Below, piece by piece: positions 28,048 through 37,430 of a stretch of DNA of 64,000 nucleotides. The stretch is taken from the NCBI GenBank assembly GCA_965651935.1, contig CBFGTC010000005.1, positions 41,621 through 105,620 on the forward strand, written 5' to 3'. The notes below the pieces were generated by a model. The model saw only the letters and a program-made list of their open reading frames with translations, had not been told where the DNA came from and did not search any database. The DNA is from JAFEDN01 sp965651935. GTDB taxonomy: Bacteria; Pseudomonadota; Gammaproteobacteria; Coxiellales; Coxiellaceae. A program made the translations under genes and the position numbers. Position 1 is the stretch's first letter. Each line of letters begins with the position of its first letter.

Positions 28048-30194
28048 AGATGACTCCGCAACTGCTGCTCTACTTGAAAACTGATTTCCGTGGCCTGGAT
28101 TTGTTGCCACAAAGGGATCGGCCAATCGGCGCCATTTAGAATTGCTTTGGCGAATTCGCGCAATTCTTCAAATTGACCTTTTCCGCTAGTGAGTTTTTTA
28201 CTGCCTTTAAATTTTTTCCCTATCACGTTAAGACTTTTATAATCGTTTAAATTGATTACGGTGCCATCAAAAAAGATTTCCATTTGTTCCTTGGGATATT
28301 GTTTATTCCCTAATGCAGTATAGATTAAATTAGCGATAGTTCCGTCAGCAAAACTGATGGTTACGGCAAAATTATCTGTTGTCGAATAATATTCGTTTTT
28401 AGAAGCAATGGGATGAGCGCTAATGTGGATGACTGGACTATTGGTAAAATAAGTAAATAAATCATAAATATGACAGGCTTCACCTAAATTACGGCCTCCG
28501 CCATGAGTTCCATGCACCCAATGATCCATCGGGATATAGCCGGCATTCATGCGGTAATTGATAATCATTGGGCCGCTTCTTTCATTGATTAAATGGTGAA
28601 TATGTTGACTATAGATTGAAAAACGCCGGTTAAAACCCGTCAATAGGATAGGCAAGGAGTTATTATTCTGAGAATAAAATTGAATGATAGCCTGTAGTTC
28701 TTCCCGGGTTAATGCTAAGGGTTTCTCGACTAATACGTGCTTTCCTGCATGTAAAGCTTGTAAAGTTAATTGAGAATGTAAATCATGTCGAGTCGCAATT
28801 AAAATCGCATCGAGTTCTTTATCTTCTAAAAGTTGTTGAAAATCCGTGGTGGCATACTCGGCGCTATACTGCCGCGCAGTCGCTTTCGCGTTATGTCCTG
28901 AACGGCTCATGACAGCGCGTAATTGATAATATTTATGTAATTTATTTAAATTGGGTAAATGCATTCCTTTCGCAAAATTGCCCACCCCGGCAACGGCTAA
29001 TGATATTCTTTCATTTTTAGAACGTTTAATATTTGGACTGGTAATCACTTTAGCGGGTTTTATTTCAGCGTTTTTTGGATATTTTAATAAAATAATTAAC
29101 GGTTTAGAGTCGGATTGCGGATTTTTTAATGCTTCATAAGCTTCAGTTGCCTGATCAATGTTCAATATGTCACTGATTAGTTCATCTATTTTCAGTTTAT
29201 TATCGGCAATTAACCGCAAATATTCGCTCATATTACGATTTTCAGTCCAACGAACATAACCTATCGGATAATCTAAGCCATCTTCTTCGTATTTTTCATC
29301 ATAGCGACCGGGACCGTAAGAGCAAGAAATTAAGAAATCAATTTCCTTTTGATAAAAATCTCGGCGATTTAATAACAAACCTACGTCTCCTACTAATACG
29401 ACTCGAGCTTTTTTTCTACACATTTTAAATGCGCTAGAAATAATGTGGTTGTTAGGAGCTGAAGCAGTGATAATCACCGCATCAGCGCCATAGCCTTTAG
29501 TGAAACGATACACATTTTCAATTTCATTATCGCAAGGAAGGGTATAACCCATTTCCATACCTAATTTTTTGGCTAACTCTACTCGGCTGGAATCGAGATC
29601 CATCCCAATGACATGGCAGCCGTTGGCTTTAAGGATTTGCGCCGTCAGTTGACCTAAAATGCCTAAACCAATTACCACAATATTTTCACCTAAAGTCGGA
29701 TTGGCTCTGCGCACTCCTTGTAATGCAATTGCGCCTAAAGTGACAGTAGAAGCCTGAGCGTAAGATAAATTCTCCGGTATCGCCGTAATGAGATTTTGCG
29801 GTGCGACAATGATTTCGGCATGATTCGCGTATGTTGCTCCAGCACAGGCCACCCGGTCTCCGACTCGCCAATTTTTGATGTCTTTGCCAATGGCTAGAAT
29901 TTCTCCAGCGACTGAATAACCTATGGCTATACCAGCCGTTAATTGTCCTGTTACTAAAGCATAAGTGCGATTGATACCATAATTATGGACCGACTGAATT
30001 ACTTTTTTGACATGTTGAGGTTGATTTAATGCCAATTGCCATAATGGCATAGCGCTTTTTTTCATGCTGCTCGCTTCAGTCCCGGCAGAAATGCAGGAAT
30101 AATGTACGGCGACTCTAACGGTGCCGGCTTCACATTGCGGCGTAGGCACTTTTTCAACTATGGCTTTGCCTTTTTTAATGAGTACTTGTTTCAT
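28035..30194 (-). CDS. Bidomain oxidoreductase: Zn alcohol dehydrogenase fused to Gfo/Idh/MocA
   Basis: About 719 aa. Residues ~1-350 form a medium-chain dehydrogenase (SCISAGTE, GYSVAGEILAIG, Rossmann GLGILGQLTAQILKANG). Residues ~375-715 form a Gfo/Idh/MocA oxidoreductase (VAGVGNFAKGMHLPNL, HDLHSQLTLQALHAGKHVLVEKPLAL). This fusion is a known component of exopolysaccharide loci with heparinase-like proteins, but its substrate is not established; a sugar nucleotide or sugar-polymer end is likely. AGAGGAT eight bases upstream supports the ATG at 30194 rather than 30215. It overlaps wecC by 20 bases. Confidence 0.9.
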   Translation of the reverse strand: MKQVLIKKGKAIVEKVPTPQCEAGTVRVAVHYSCISAGTEASSMKKSAMPLWQLALNQPQHVKKVIQSVHNYGINRTYALVTGQLTAGIAIGYSVAGEILAIGKDIKNWRVGDRVACAGATYANHAEIIVAPQNLITAIPENLSYAQASTVTLGAIALQGVRRANPTLGENIVVIGLGILGQLTAQILKANGCHVIGMDLDSSRVELAKKLGMEMGYTLPCDNEIENVYRFTKGYGADAVIITASAPNNHIISSAFKMCRKKARVVLVGDVGLLLNRRDFYQKEIDFLISCSYGPGRYDEKYEEDGLDYPIGYVRWTENRNMSEYLRLIADNKLKIDELISDILNIDQATEAYEALKNPQSDSKPLIILLKYPKNAEIKPAKVITSPNIKRSKNERISLAVAGVGNFAKGMHLPNLNKLHKYYQLRAVMSRSGHNAKATARQYSAEYATTDFQQLLEDKELDAILIATRHDLHSQLTLQALHAGKHVLVEKPLALTREELQAIIQFYSQNNNSLPILLTGFNRRFSIYSQHIHHLINERSGPMIINYRMNAGYIPMDHWVHGTHGGGRNLGEACHIYDLFTYFTNSPVIHISAHPIASKNEYYSTTDNFAVTISFADGTIANLIYTALGNKQYPKEQMEIFFDGTVINLNDYKSLNVIGKKFKGSKKLTSGKGQFEELREFAKAILNGADWPIPLWQQIQATEISFQVEQQLRSHLCVE

Positions 30195-31434
30195 GCCATA
30201 ATCCTCTTGTATCAATAATGGTTTTAGTTTTAATGGTGGAAAGATCGATTTGTTTGAATTGCTGGTGATCTACTAAAAGTAACAAAATGTCGGCATTTTC
30301 TAGACAATAATCTAATTTAACTAAGCGCGCCCGGTTTTGAGGGTGCATTAACGTGGGTGGAAGTTCTTGGATGTGTGGTTCAACAACCAAAAGCTCCGCT
30401 GGATTTTTGGCTAGTAATTGCTCGGTTATGAATAAGGAAGGACTTTCACGCAAATCATCAATATCGGGCTTAAATGCCAAGCCTAAACAACCGATTTTTG
30501 GAGAAGGTGAGAATTGCTGAGAAATAGTGTTGATTTTATCAATAATATAATGAGGCTTGGTGCAATTAATTTCACGAGCACAGCGAATTAAACGGGCTTT
30601 CTCTTGTGCAGAATCGACGATAAACCAGGGGTCCACCGCAATGCAATGCCCACCCACGCCTGGTCCCGGTTTTAAAATATTCACTCGGGGATGGCGATTG
30701 GCTAATTTAATGAGTTCCCAAACATTAATATCCAAATCCTCGCATATTAAAGATAATTCATTTGCGAAAGCGATATTAACGTCTCTATAAGCATTTTCTA
30801 CTAATTTGGACATTTCAGCCGTGCGGCAGTTGGTAAGAAAAATTTTCCCTTTAACAAAAGTCTGGTAAAGCGATTTCGCCATTTCCGCCGAGGGAGGATC
30901 AATTCCGCCAATCACTCGGTCATTTTCTGCTAATTCTTTTAAAATTTGACCAGGCAGTACCCGTTCAGGACAATGAGCGATAAAAATTTGTCTTTGAGGT
31001 TTAAATAATTCTGGGCGCAATTCCTCCAGCCAGTGCGCCAGCTTTTCGGTTGTGCCAACGGGGCTGGTGGACTCAAGGATAATTAAATTCCTCGCTTGAA
31101 GCTTAGGCGCAATTTGCTGGGCTGCGGAATGAATGCAGGATAAATCAGGGCTGTGATCTTCAAGAAAAGGAGTCGGTACGGCAATGATATATATTTCAGT
31201 GGCGGGTGGAGTAATGACGGCGCTTAATCGTCCTTCATCTACGACTTGTTTAACAAGTTGATTAAGCTTGGGCTCGACGATATGGATTTTGCCAGCATTG
31301 ATAGTATTCACTACATTTGGATTAATGTCACAACCGTAAACCCGGTTTCCCTTTGCCGCAAGTAGACTTGCCGTGGGTAGGCCAATGTAACCTAAACCCA
31401 TTACGGTGACAGTATAAAATTGCTTTTGATCCAT
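30175..31434 (-). CDS. wecC: UDP-N-acetyl-D-mannosamine dehydrogenase
   Basis: About 419 aa, UDP-glucose/GDP-mannose dehydrogenase family, WecC branch. The N-terminal NAD site is VMGLGYIGLPTASLLAAKG, the central segment AEMSKLVENAYRDVNIAFANEL, and the catalytic motif GPGVGGHCIAVDPWF with Cys264. The C-terminal domain has GLAFKPDIDDLRESPS. It oxidises UDP-ManNAc to UDP-ManNAcA using two NAD+. I start at 31434 (CGGA eight bases upstream); the frame stays open to 31521. WecB in the other arm makes its substrate. Confidence 0.93.
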   Translation of the reverse strand: MDQKQFYTVTVMGLGYIGLPTASLLAAKGNRVYGCDINPNVVNTINAGKIHIVEPKLNQLVKQVVDEGRLSAVITPPATEIYIIAVPTPFLEDHSPDLSCIHSAAQQIAPKLQARNLIILESTSPVGTTEKLAHWLEELRPELFKPQRQIFIAHCPERVLPGQILKELAENDRVIGGIDPPSAEMAKSLYQTFVKGKIFLTNCRTAEMSKLVENAYRDVNIAFANELSLICEDLDINVWELIKLANRHPRVNILKPGPGVGGHCIAVDPWFIVDSAQEKARLIRCAREINCTKPHYIIDKINTISQQFSPSPKIGCLGLAFKPDIDDLRESPSLFITEQLLAKNPAELLVVEPHIQELPPTLMHPQNRARLVKLDYCLENADILLLLVDHQQFKQIDLSTIKTKTIIDTRGLWHETSTH

Positions 31435-31504
31435 AAAATACATCCGTGTATTTTTGAAGCTACCAACGATATCTGAATTAATTGGTGCTATCAAGCTCTT
31501 CAGT

Positions 31505-33517
31505 TTATTTAATTGGCGCAATTAAAATTTTCAATGGGACGGCTTCTCCCATTCTGCGCCATAGTATTTTTTTAGATGGAACAATCACGCCATAACTGGG
31601 TGAAATTCGTGAATTTTCGATGCTCATATTCCATCGCTCCTTATCTTCCCAAGTTAATAAAAATTGTTTGTTCTGTGTAGTTAAGATCAAATTTTTGTCT
31701 GGCATTACTATGGGTTCTACATTTTGGGCTAAGTGTAAGGGAATTTTATAATGATGCGTATTGCTGCTTGAAAAATCGTCGATGATTTCTAAAGCATGGG
31801 TGTTATGTTGTAAATTAATGGTGCGGTGCAGAGAGAGTGGGGTAGACAAACGATGATATCCCGTGTGAGAACCGCAAAAATGAGTGCTATATGGATTAGT
31901 TCGCCAGGCAATGACCTGATACTTGGCGTCATAATGGAATCGCCACAAGTTGTCCCAGCTCATGAAACGATTCATTTCTTCCCCATCAATTTGCGGAGTA
32001 TTATGATAAGAAGTAGAGCGGAATAAATTTCTTTCATCGTAAGAAGCAGTATAAACATAGGCTCCGCTATCGCTAATTAATAAAACACCGTCTAACATAG
32101 CCTCAAAAGATAAGCAATCATTATGGCCATGTCCGCCGCGTCCGCCTAAACCGATAGGGCCGCAATCAATGAATACATGATCAGACTCGCCATTGCGCAT
32201 GATGTAAAATCCCGCGTTGGAAAAAGCAATAGCAGAGGCATTTTCGGAATAGCCTTTTGGTAATTTTTTTAAAGTAAACAAAGCCTTTTCACCTTGCCAC
32301 CAATAAATTTCGCCAATGGGGTAACTCCCATTTTGGCAGAGAGATGGTTTTTGATACTGGATGCCTATCAAAGTGCTGAGGTAACGATGATCATTAATTT
32401 TTTGCGAGCCAAATGGGATAACACGAGCATCGTCTGCATCTCCCCATAATGGGACGCTGCCATCATGACGGCTGTAAGCATTGATATATTCAGCCATTTT
32501 TATTAAGTATTCGCGATAAGTGTTTGAAACTGGTAGATTCAGCTTCTCACGATAGCATGCCGGTAATAAAAATAATTCGGTCACTAAGCGATGGTAGGCA
32601 ATCGATGCTTCAAAGTTGACGCCATCTGGGAAAAATTGACGTGGTAGTTCTTGGTTTAAAATTCTCCAGCTTAATTCTTGCCATCTTAGTGGGCTGGAGC
32701 CTTTACCAAAAAATAAGCCGGCACAATGAAGGCCGGCTAAATCGCTGGTATAATGATTGCCATTGATATCGCTCAATTCCAAATGTTGTTCCGTAAATTC
32801 AGCATGTAAAAATAAGCATTTTAAAAAACGAAATCGAAAATCCGGATCAGACCATGTTTTGCTGCGGCTAAACACATGGAAAAACCAAGACCAAGTAATA
32901 ATCCGAATAGCCACTTCCATGGTGCAGGCCCAATTGATGCTATAAGAATAGGGATTTGCTGCTATCCACTGCTCAATGATTTCTTTAACTAACTCAGCAT
33001 ATCGTTCATCACCGTTTAGTAGATAAGCTTGACCGGCGGGAATAAGCCATTGCATTCGCGATAATTCCCAGGGAAATTTCACATCGCTAGGGCGTCCGGG
33101 ATTTCTATAATCAATGTCTTTTATATATTGTATAGGCCAAGAAAAACCGGATTTATAATCTTTTAACCAGTTTATGTTATTTCCTAAGTCAATAAGGCCC
33201 GAGCCAAGTAAACAGACTTGTTTGTTAAGGGCTAATTGAGCTTTATCATAAATATATTGAACTTCTTCTGGATTTTCAGTGATAAAGGTTTGGTGATCAA
33301 ATTGGGTGTTAGCAAAAAAAGGCCTACATTGCAGCCATGTCCAAAGTTCATCAAGGCTGGAAGTTTGAGTGGAATTTAAAAGATCATGGAGTTCAAATTT
33401 TGCAAAACGTTTGACGCAAGTATAGCGCTCAACTTGCTCCTTGCACATTTGCAACAATCGCTTAACAATAATTTGCGGGGGCATCCTGATCCCGCGTCGG
33501 ATTTTGTTCATGACCAT
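31505..33517 (-). CDS. Heparinase II/III-like protein (minus arm)
   Basis: A 670-aa heparinase II/III family protein with the N-terminal domain fully present. RPFFANTQFDHQT starts the barrel region; YRNPGRPSDVKFPWELSRMQ, INGNHYTSDLAGLHCAGLFF and FEASIAYHRLVTELFL are typical. The C-terminal domain has GGRGGHGHNDCLSFEAM and SYHNTPQIDGEEM. These match the alginate/heparin lyase-like proteins that accompany asnB and the bidomain oxidoreductase. It is first in the minus arm. The start (33517, 33511 or 33484) is not certain. Confidence 0.87.
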   Translation of the reverse strand: MVMNKIRRGIRMPPQIIVKRLLQMCKEQVERYTCVKRFAKFELHDLLNSTQTSSLDELWTWLQCRPFFANTQFDHQTFITENPEEVQYIYDKAQLALNKQVCLLGSGLIDLGNNINWLKDYKSGFSWPIQYIKDIDYRNPGRPSDVKFPWELSRMQWLIPAGQAYLLNGDERYAELVKEIIEQWIAANPYSYSINWACTMEVAIRIITWSWFFHVFSRSKTWSDPDFRFRFLKCLFLHAEFTEQHLELSDINGNHYTSDLAGLHCAGLFFGKGSSPLRWQELSWRILNQELPRQFFPDGVNFEASIAYHRLVTELFLLPACYREKLNLPVSNTYREYLIKMAEYINAYSRHDGSVPLWGDADDARVIPFGSQKINDHRYLSTLIGIQYQKPSLCQNGSYPIGEIYWWQGEKALFTLKKLPKGYSENASAIAFSNAGFYIMRNGESDHVFIDCGPIGLGGRGGHGHNDCLSFEAMLDGVLLISDSGAYVYTASYDERNLFRSTSYHNTPQIDGEEMNRFMSWDNLWRFHYDAKYQVIAWRTNPYSTHFCGSHTGYHRLSTPLSLHRTINLQHNTHALEIIDDFSSSNTHHYKIPLHLAQNVEPIVMPDKNLILTTQNKQFLLTWEDKERWNMSIENSRISPSYGVIVPSKKILWRRMGEAVPLKILIAPIK

Positions 33518-33696
33518 GCCGGCAATATTATCATTGCTAAAACGAGTCCGCTATAACTTTAATATAGTTTTTCGCAATTCTCGCTGAACGTGAATTGCCG
33601 GATGTTTTTAAAAAAGTTGTGCCCTGATTTTGATTTCGTTAAAATTAACCGATACTTCCCTATCGGGGGAGGAGAGTTTAGTTTCAAGGAGGAAAT

Positions 33697-34344
33697 ATGG
33701 TTTTTTTTAATATTGCATATTCTTTGGAATTTCTGGTAATTGGGTTAGGTGCTTTTTTGCTCAGTTGGTCTTGGTATAAGGAAACTTGTAAAAATAATTA
33801 TCGCGATGAAAGAGTCACAGCGGCTCCTGGGTTTGATACACATAAAAATCCTCCTCCAAAACATTGTCATCGTCATTGTGGCACTGGTTTAGGAAAATGC
33901 TTAGGTACTATTTTAATTATTCTGGGTATTGCCAATTTTGGCGCCACGGTTTATGACAATGTGAAATTTAAAAGACACTTAGACAATATGAGTAATCCCC
34001 AGGAAAGGTGGCGAGTGCTGAGTCAAAATAACGCACCAATGCAAACGCCGGGGAGTGTGGCTAATAATAATGCTGCGCCTGGTAGCGAAAGTACCACTGA
34101 CACTGAAACAAATTCAAATAGCGGAAATTACACCCCTTCAGATAATTCGGCTAACACCAATAGTTCCGGTAGTTTGCCTACCACGCCTAATCATACTCCG
34201 ACGGTTGATCCGGCTAATCCTAATAATTTACCGGATAACACTTATCCTGGTGCCCCTGGAACGCCTGGAAGTCAGCCTGTCCCTGGACAACCTAACTACC
34301 AGAATCCTCAATATCCTGATCAAAATAATCCAAATAAACCATAG
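33697..34344 (+). CDS. Two-helix membrane protein with Asn/Pro/Thr-rich tail
   Basis: A 215-aa protein of unknown function. A hydrophobic segment near residues 4-26 (IAYSLEFLVIGLGAFLLSW) and another near 68-88 (CLGTILIILGIANFGATV) bracket a His/Cys-containing loop (PPPKHCHRHCG) that could bind metal. From about residue 110 the chain is low complexity, rich in Asn, Pro, Thr, Ser and Gly, ending in repeated PNxP-like units. AAGGAGG precedes the ATG. Likely surface or periplasm exposed, but only by inference. Confidence 0.65.
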   Translation: MVFFNIAYSLEFLVIGLGAFLLSWSWYKETCKNNYRDERVTAAPGFDTHKNPPPKHCHRHCGTGLGKCLGTILIILGIANFGATVYDNVKFKRHLDNMSNPQERWRVLSQNNAPMQTPGSVANNNAAPGSESTTDTETNSNSGNYTPSDNSANTNSSGSLPTTPNHTPTVDPANPNNLPDNTYPGAPGTPGSQPVPGQPNYQNPQYPDQNNPNKP

Positions 34345-34353
34345 CCATCAGTC

Positions 34354-34382
34354 ATTCTCTCTGCCTGCAAGGCAGAGAGAAT
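34354..34382. terminator. Perfect 13-bp hairpin with 3-nt loop
   Basis: attctctctgcct (34354-34366) pairs without mismatch with 34370-34382 around gca. It lies between the ends of two convergent genes, as a bidirectional terminator would, but neither side carries a good T-run. Confidence 0.5.
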
Positions 34383-34454
34383 TGCTTGGCAAGATCAATT
34401 GCTCAGAATGAATGGGGACAATGGTGATCCTCTTATATCCGTCATCCTCTTAGT

Positions 34455-35399
34455 TTAAATATTAAAATTCGAGATAGAGTTAATCTGCTTTGTCTTATTT
34501 TGCTTTAGTTGAACTTGTGCAAGAGACCATTCTTGCTTAAGTTTTCCAAACAAATCTGTAATAGGCAGTCTGGTATATTTACGTTGTTTTTCAGAATCAG
34601 ACAATAATATCCCATCCACCGTAACGGTTAGTTTTGTGGAAGACTTTGCTTCAGAAAGAATGCTGTTTCCGATAGGAATAGCATCAAACTGTGAATTTTT
34701 TCGAATTAATGCAGGATTAATATTATAGTCACCACAAAACACCATGGTATTATTTGAATATGTTTGTAAAAGCATGTTGACTAAATAGCAGTATTTTTTA
34801 CCATTTTCAGATAATTCCGTATAAGTATTTTTCAATTCATCACCAGAAAAAGGCAGGTGCGCTAAGGCAAAATAAATTTTTTTTGAATTTTTTCCTTCAA
34901 GTTCCCAGGCCTGAAATCGATTTGCTAATTTTTCTAACATATTTACCGATTGCAGTTGGTCTTCGTGAAACAATTTTGATATTTTATAACGTGAATCAGA
35001 TAACATTAATAGTCCCCAATTATTTCCAGTTGAATAACTGGGACGATGAAAATCGTGGTTTTGAAGTAAACGATCAAGCCAAGAGAATTTTTTTAATTCA
35101 GTAAATAAATGCTTTACATGCATGGGTTCTATAGGTCCTTCGCATAAGCCAATGACTTGAATATGAGAATTTAGATAAACAATTTCTGCTATAATTGCTG
35201 CTACTTTAGTCAGTCTTTGTAGATATTGCTTCGAGTCTTCCGATATTTTAAATCCATTATTATATCCGCGAGCAGTTTGCTTAGCTTGCATCATTACGTT
35301 CCAAAATAATAAATTATGGTATACCACTGGATTGTGATCTGAGATTTGCGCGTCAATAACGTTCATGCCTTTCAAACACATTAAATTTTCTATTTTCAT
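34455..35399 (-). CDS. Endonuclease/exonuclease/phosphatase (EEP) superfamily protein
   Basis: A 314-aa protein whose motif order fits the EEP fold (DNase I, inositol-phosphate 5-phosphatases, sphingomyelinases): LLFWNVMM (metal Asn), VIGLCEGPIEP (metal Glu), FALAHLPFSGDE (catalytic-type His), FCGDYNINPAL (Asp-x-Asn) and TVDGILLSD. The final DH pair of classical members is not obvious. GAGG six bases before the ATG supports the start. No signal peptide. Substrate could be nucleic acid, phospholipid or inositol phosphate; in this genomic background a secreted effector is possible but not shown. Confidence 0.7.
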   Translation of the reverse strand: MKIENLMCLKGMNVIDAQISDHNPVVYHNLLFWNVMMQAKQTARGYNNGFKISEDSKQYLQRLTKVAAIIAEIVYLNSHIQVIGLCEGPIEPMHVKHLFTELKKFSWLDRLLQNHDFHRPSYSTGNNWGLLMLSDSRYKISKLFHEDQLQSVNMLEKLANRFQAWELEGKNSKKIYFALAHLPFSGDELKNTYTELSENGKKYCYLVNMLLQTYSNNTMVFCGDYNINPALIRKNSQFDAIPIGNSILSEAKSSTKLTVTVDGILLSDSEKQRKYTRLPITDLFGKLKQEWSLAQVQLKQNKTKQINSISNFNI

Positions 35400-35566
35400 T
35401 TTTTGCCTCGTTAAATAATAGTTATTACAAATTTTCTTGTTTTATTATTAGACAAAAATATATATCGGTAAAATAAATTGTTTAGATTATATTGATAGAT
35501 ACTATCTATTGATAAAGGGTTGAATAACTGAAAGTTTCCTAAATTAAATTAGTGTATTTATACGTG

Positions 35567-36070
35567 TTATGTGCGAAACGAAATAAAATCAGTTAATAAT
35601 TGCAAAGCTTTTACAATGGTTTTTAATATAAATTCTTGGCGTTGGCCGCTGATAGAAAATTGACCGCTGAGAGTTTCTCGGTCTATACCAGCGCAGGCTA
35701 TCCAAACTATTCCAGCGGTATTTTGGTTTGATGAAATATCTTCACCGGCAATTCCACTGGTGGCTACGGCAATTTGCGCTGTGCTATTTTTTAAAGCGCC
35801 TTCAGCCATTTGTTGAGCTACTTTTTGGCTAACTGCTCCATCCATTTGTAACGCGGCCTGAGATACTTCTAATATCGATTCTTTGGCTTGATTAGAATAG
35901 GTTACATAACCTCTTTCTAGCACGGCTGAACATTGCGGTTCTTTGGTAATATAATAAGCGATTCCTCCTCCGGTACATGATTCAGCGGTGACTAGAGTCA
36001 ATTTTTTTTCTTTGCAGAGAACGCCCAATTTTGGTACTAATAATTCAATTTTTTTATTCAAATTCGTCAT
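35567..36070 (-). CDS. pncC: Nicotinamide-nucleotide amidohydrolase (PncC / CinA C-terminal family)
   Basis: A 167-aa stand-alone CinA C-terminal domain. LTLVTAESCTGGGIAYYIT is the active-site signature (nucleophile Ser in ESCTGG), and VATSGIAGED the second conserved block. The enzyme converts NMN to nicotinate mononucleotide in pyridine nucleotide recycling. GAGG six bases upstream selects the ATG at 36070; a longer reading from 36196 adds 42 residues that are not family-like. Confidence 0.9.
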   Translation of the reverse strand: MTNLNKKIELLVPKLGVLCKEKKLTLVTAESCTGGGIAYYITKEPQCSAVLERGYVTYSNQAKESILEVSQAALQMDGAVSQKVAQQMAEGALKNSTAQIAVATSGIAGEDISSNQNTAGIVWIACAGIDRETLSGQFSISGQRQEFILKTIVKALQLLTDFISFRT

Positions 36071-36244
36071 GTTCTGCCTCGGCTGAGCGGCCACGATATT
36101 GATTATATGATTATAAGTCTTACTGGAGAAAAATGCGAAAAACGAAGATTGTCCCAGTATCGGCAATTCTTGAAATTTTAGTTTCTCGGAAAACACACAT
36201 TGCTTGTGTATTCAGGCTCGGCCGAGTCATTGTTAGTATAATGA

Positions 36245-37348
36245 TTATTTACTAAATTCTGAGGAGAAATGCGGGGGTAATAAATTTTTAGCGATAAGAG
36301 CAGAGTTTGCAAAAATAATATTTCTATTTGTAAGGCAATTTTTAAGTACCGGTGAAATTTTTTGAGGCGTTTGATTATGTGCTGAATTAAGCGCATTGAT
36401 AGGCGCGACACGTTCTGCTAATTTATAGAATTGCATTGTCGGGAGGTTGAATTGTAAAATCCCTATGAGTGGCATTAGTTTTTGATCAGTTAAGGGCGAT
36501 ATAAAACTACTGGACCCTAAAGTCAGTGGACTGAAATTTATCTGAAAATCCAAGTCTTTACTTTTATTTTTTAAATCTGCTCTATAAGTTAAAATTACTT
36601 TAATAAAATTATTTAAATCAAACTCATTATAGCCGTTTTCTTCACAATACAATTTAAATTCATTTATAAAAGAATTTAGCTCGGTATTGGTCCAATTCTG
36701 TAAATCCTTTCTTGCGGCATTATTATCTTTATATTGGAGATAAATTTCTTGCATAAAATAAAGGGGTAATCCAAAATTAACTAATATCCGCAAAACAGAA
36801 ATTCCACAGAATTTTACCAGATGTTGATAATGGTTAAAGATAAATGAAAAAAAATTTTCATATTTATTTATTTTTTTTGGGTTTTCCAATATTTTTTTAA
36901 AAGTAATGGCAAAACTTTCCACTAATCGAGTAGCCAACCAAAAAAAAATCCGTGAGCTCTTATGTTGATTACTAAGGGCTCTTACAACGCCAGTCAATAA
37001 TTTTGCTGCCATCCAGGTTGATAACACTCCATGGGCTAGTAAATCATTTATTCGAGGTATGTATTCATGTAAAAATATTTCCATATCGAATTTAAGTTTT
37101 TGGTACCACACATACTCAGGAGCAATATAATGACAAGCACTTCTTAAATTACTTTTGCCAGATAAATAGAGTTTTGGGTATTGTTCTAAAATATTCTCTA
37201 GTCTATATTTAAAAATGAGATGAATTTGGGCAATGGACGCGGTATTTTCCAGCAATAGTTCCCAATGTATCCCTATTCGAGTTCCATAAGTGAACTCTTC
37301 GCAAGGATGTTTAAGTGGAGTGACAGAAAATTCAAAATCCTTTGTCAT
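36245..37348 (-). CDS. Unknown helical protein
   Basis: About 367 aa, no family recognised. Mostly helical with many aromatic residues; no signal peptide or clear membrane helix, though the stretch around GISVLRILVNFGLPLYFMQE is hydrophobic. The true start is the ATG at 37348 with GGA seven bases upstream; the codon at 37360 is TTG. The last ~60 residues look disordered (APINALNSAHNQTPQ). Lineage-specific, possibly an effector; that is a guess from context. Confidence 0.6.
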   Translation of the reverse strand: MTKDFEFSVTPLKHPCEEFTYGTRIGIHWELLLENTASIAQIHLIFKYRLENILEQYPKLYLSGKSNLRSACHYIAPEYVWYQKLKFDMEIFLHEYIPRINDLLAHGVLSTWMAAKLLTGVVRALSNQHKSSRIFFWLATRLVESFAITFKKILENPKKINKYENFFSFIFNHYQHLVKFCGISVLRILVNFGLPLYFMQEIYLQYKDNNAARKDLQNWTNTELNSFINEFKLYCEENGYNEFDLNNFIKVILTYRADLKNKSKDLDFQINFSPLTLGSSSFISPLTDQKLMPLIGILQFNLPTMQFYKLAERVAPINALNSAHNQTPQKISPVLKNCLTNRNIIFANSALIAKNLLPPHFSSEFSK

Positions 37349-37430
37349 AATTCTTTCCAAAATTTAAAAACTAATCCAAGGGTGTTATCATAGAAAAATC
37401 GACACGCTTATTCAAGACGCAAGGATGTTT

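Noticed and set aside
26146..28125. AsnB extended N-terminally to 28125
   Set aside because: The extension would bury the essential N-terminal Cys; it also lies entirely within the preceding gene.
34354..34382. Hairpin with a ctgcct/aggcag core as another CRISPR-like repeat
   Set aside because: The similarity is limited to a symmetric GC-rich stem; the flanks lack the 5' handle and no partner repeat lies 60 nt away.
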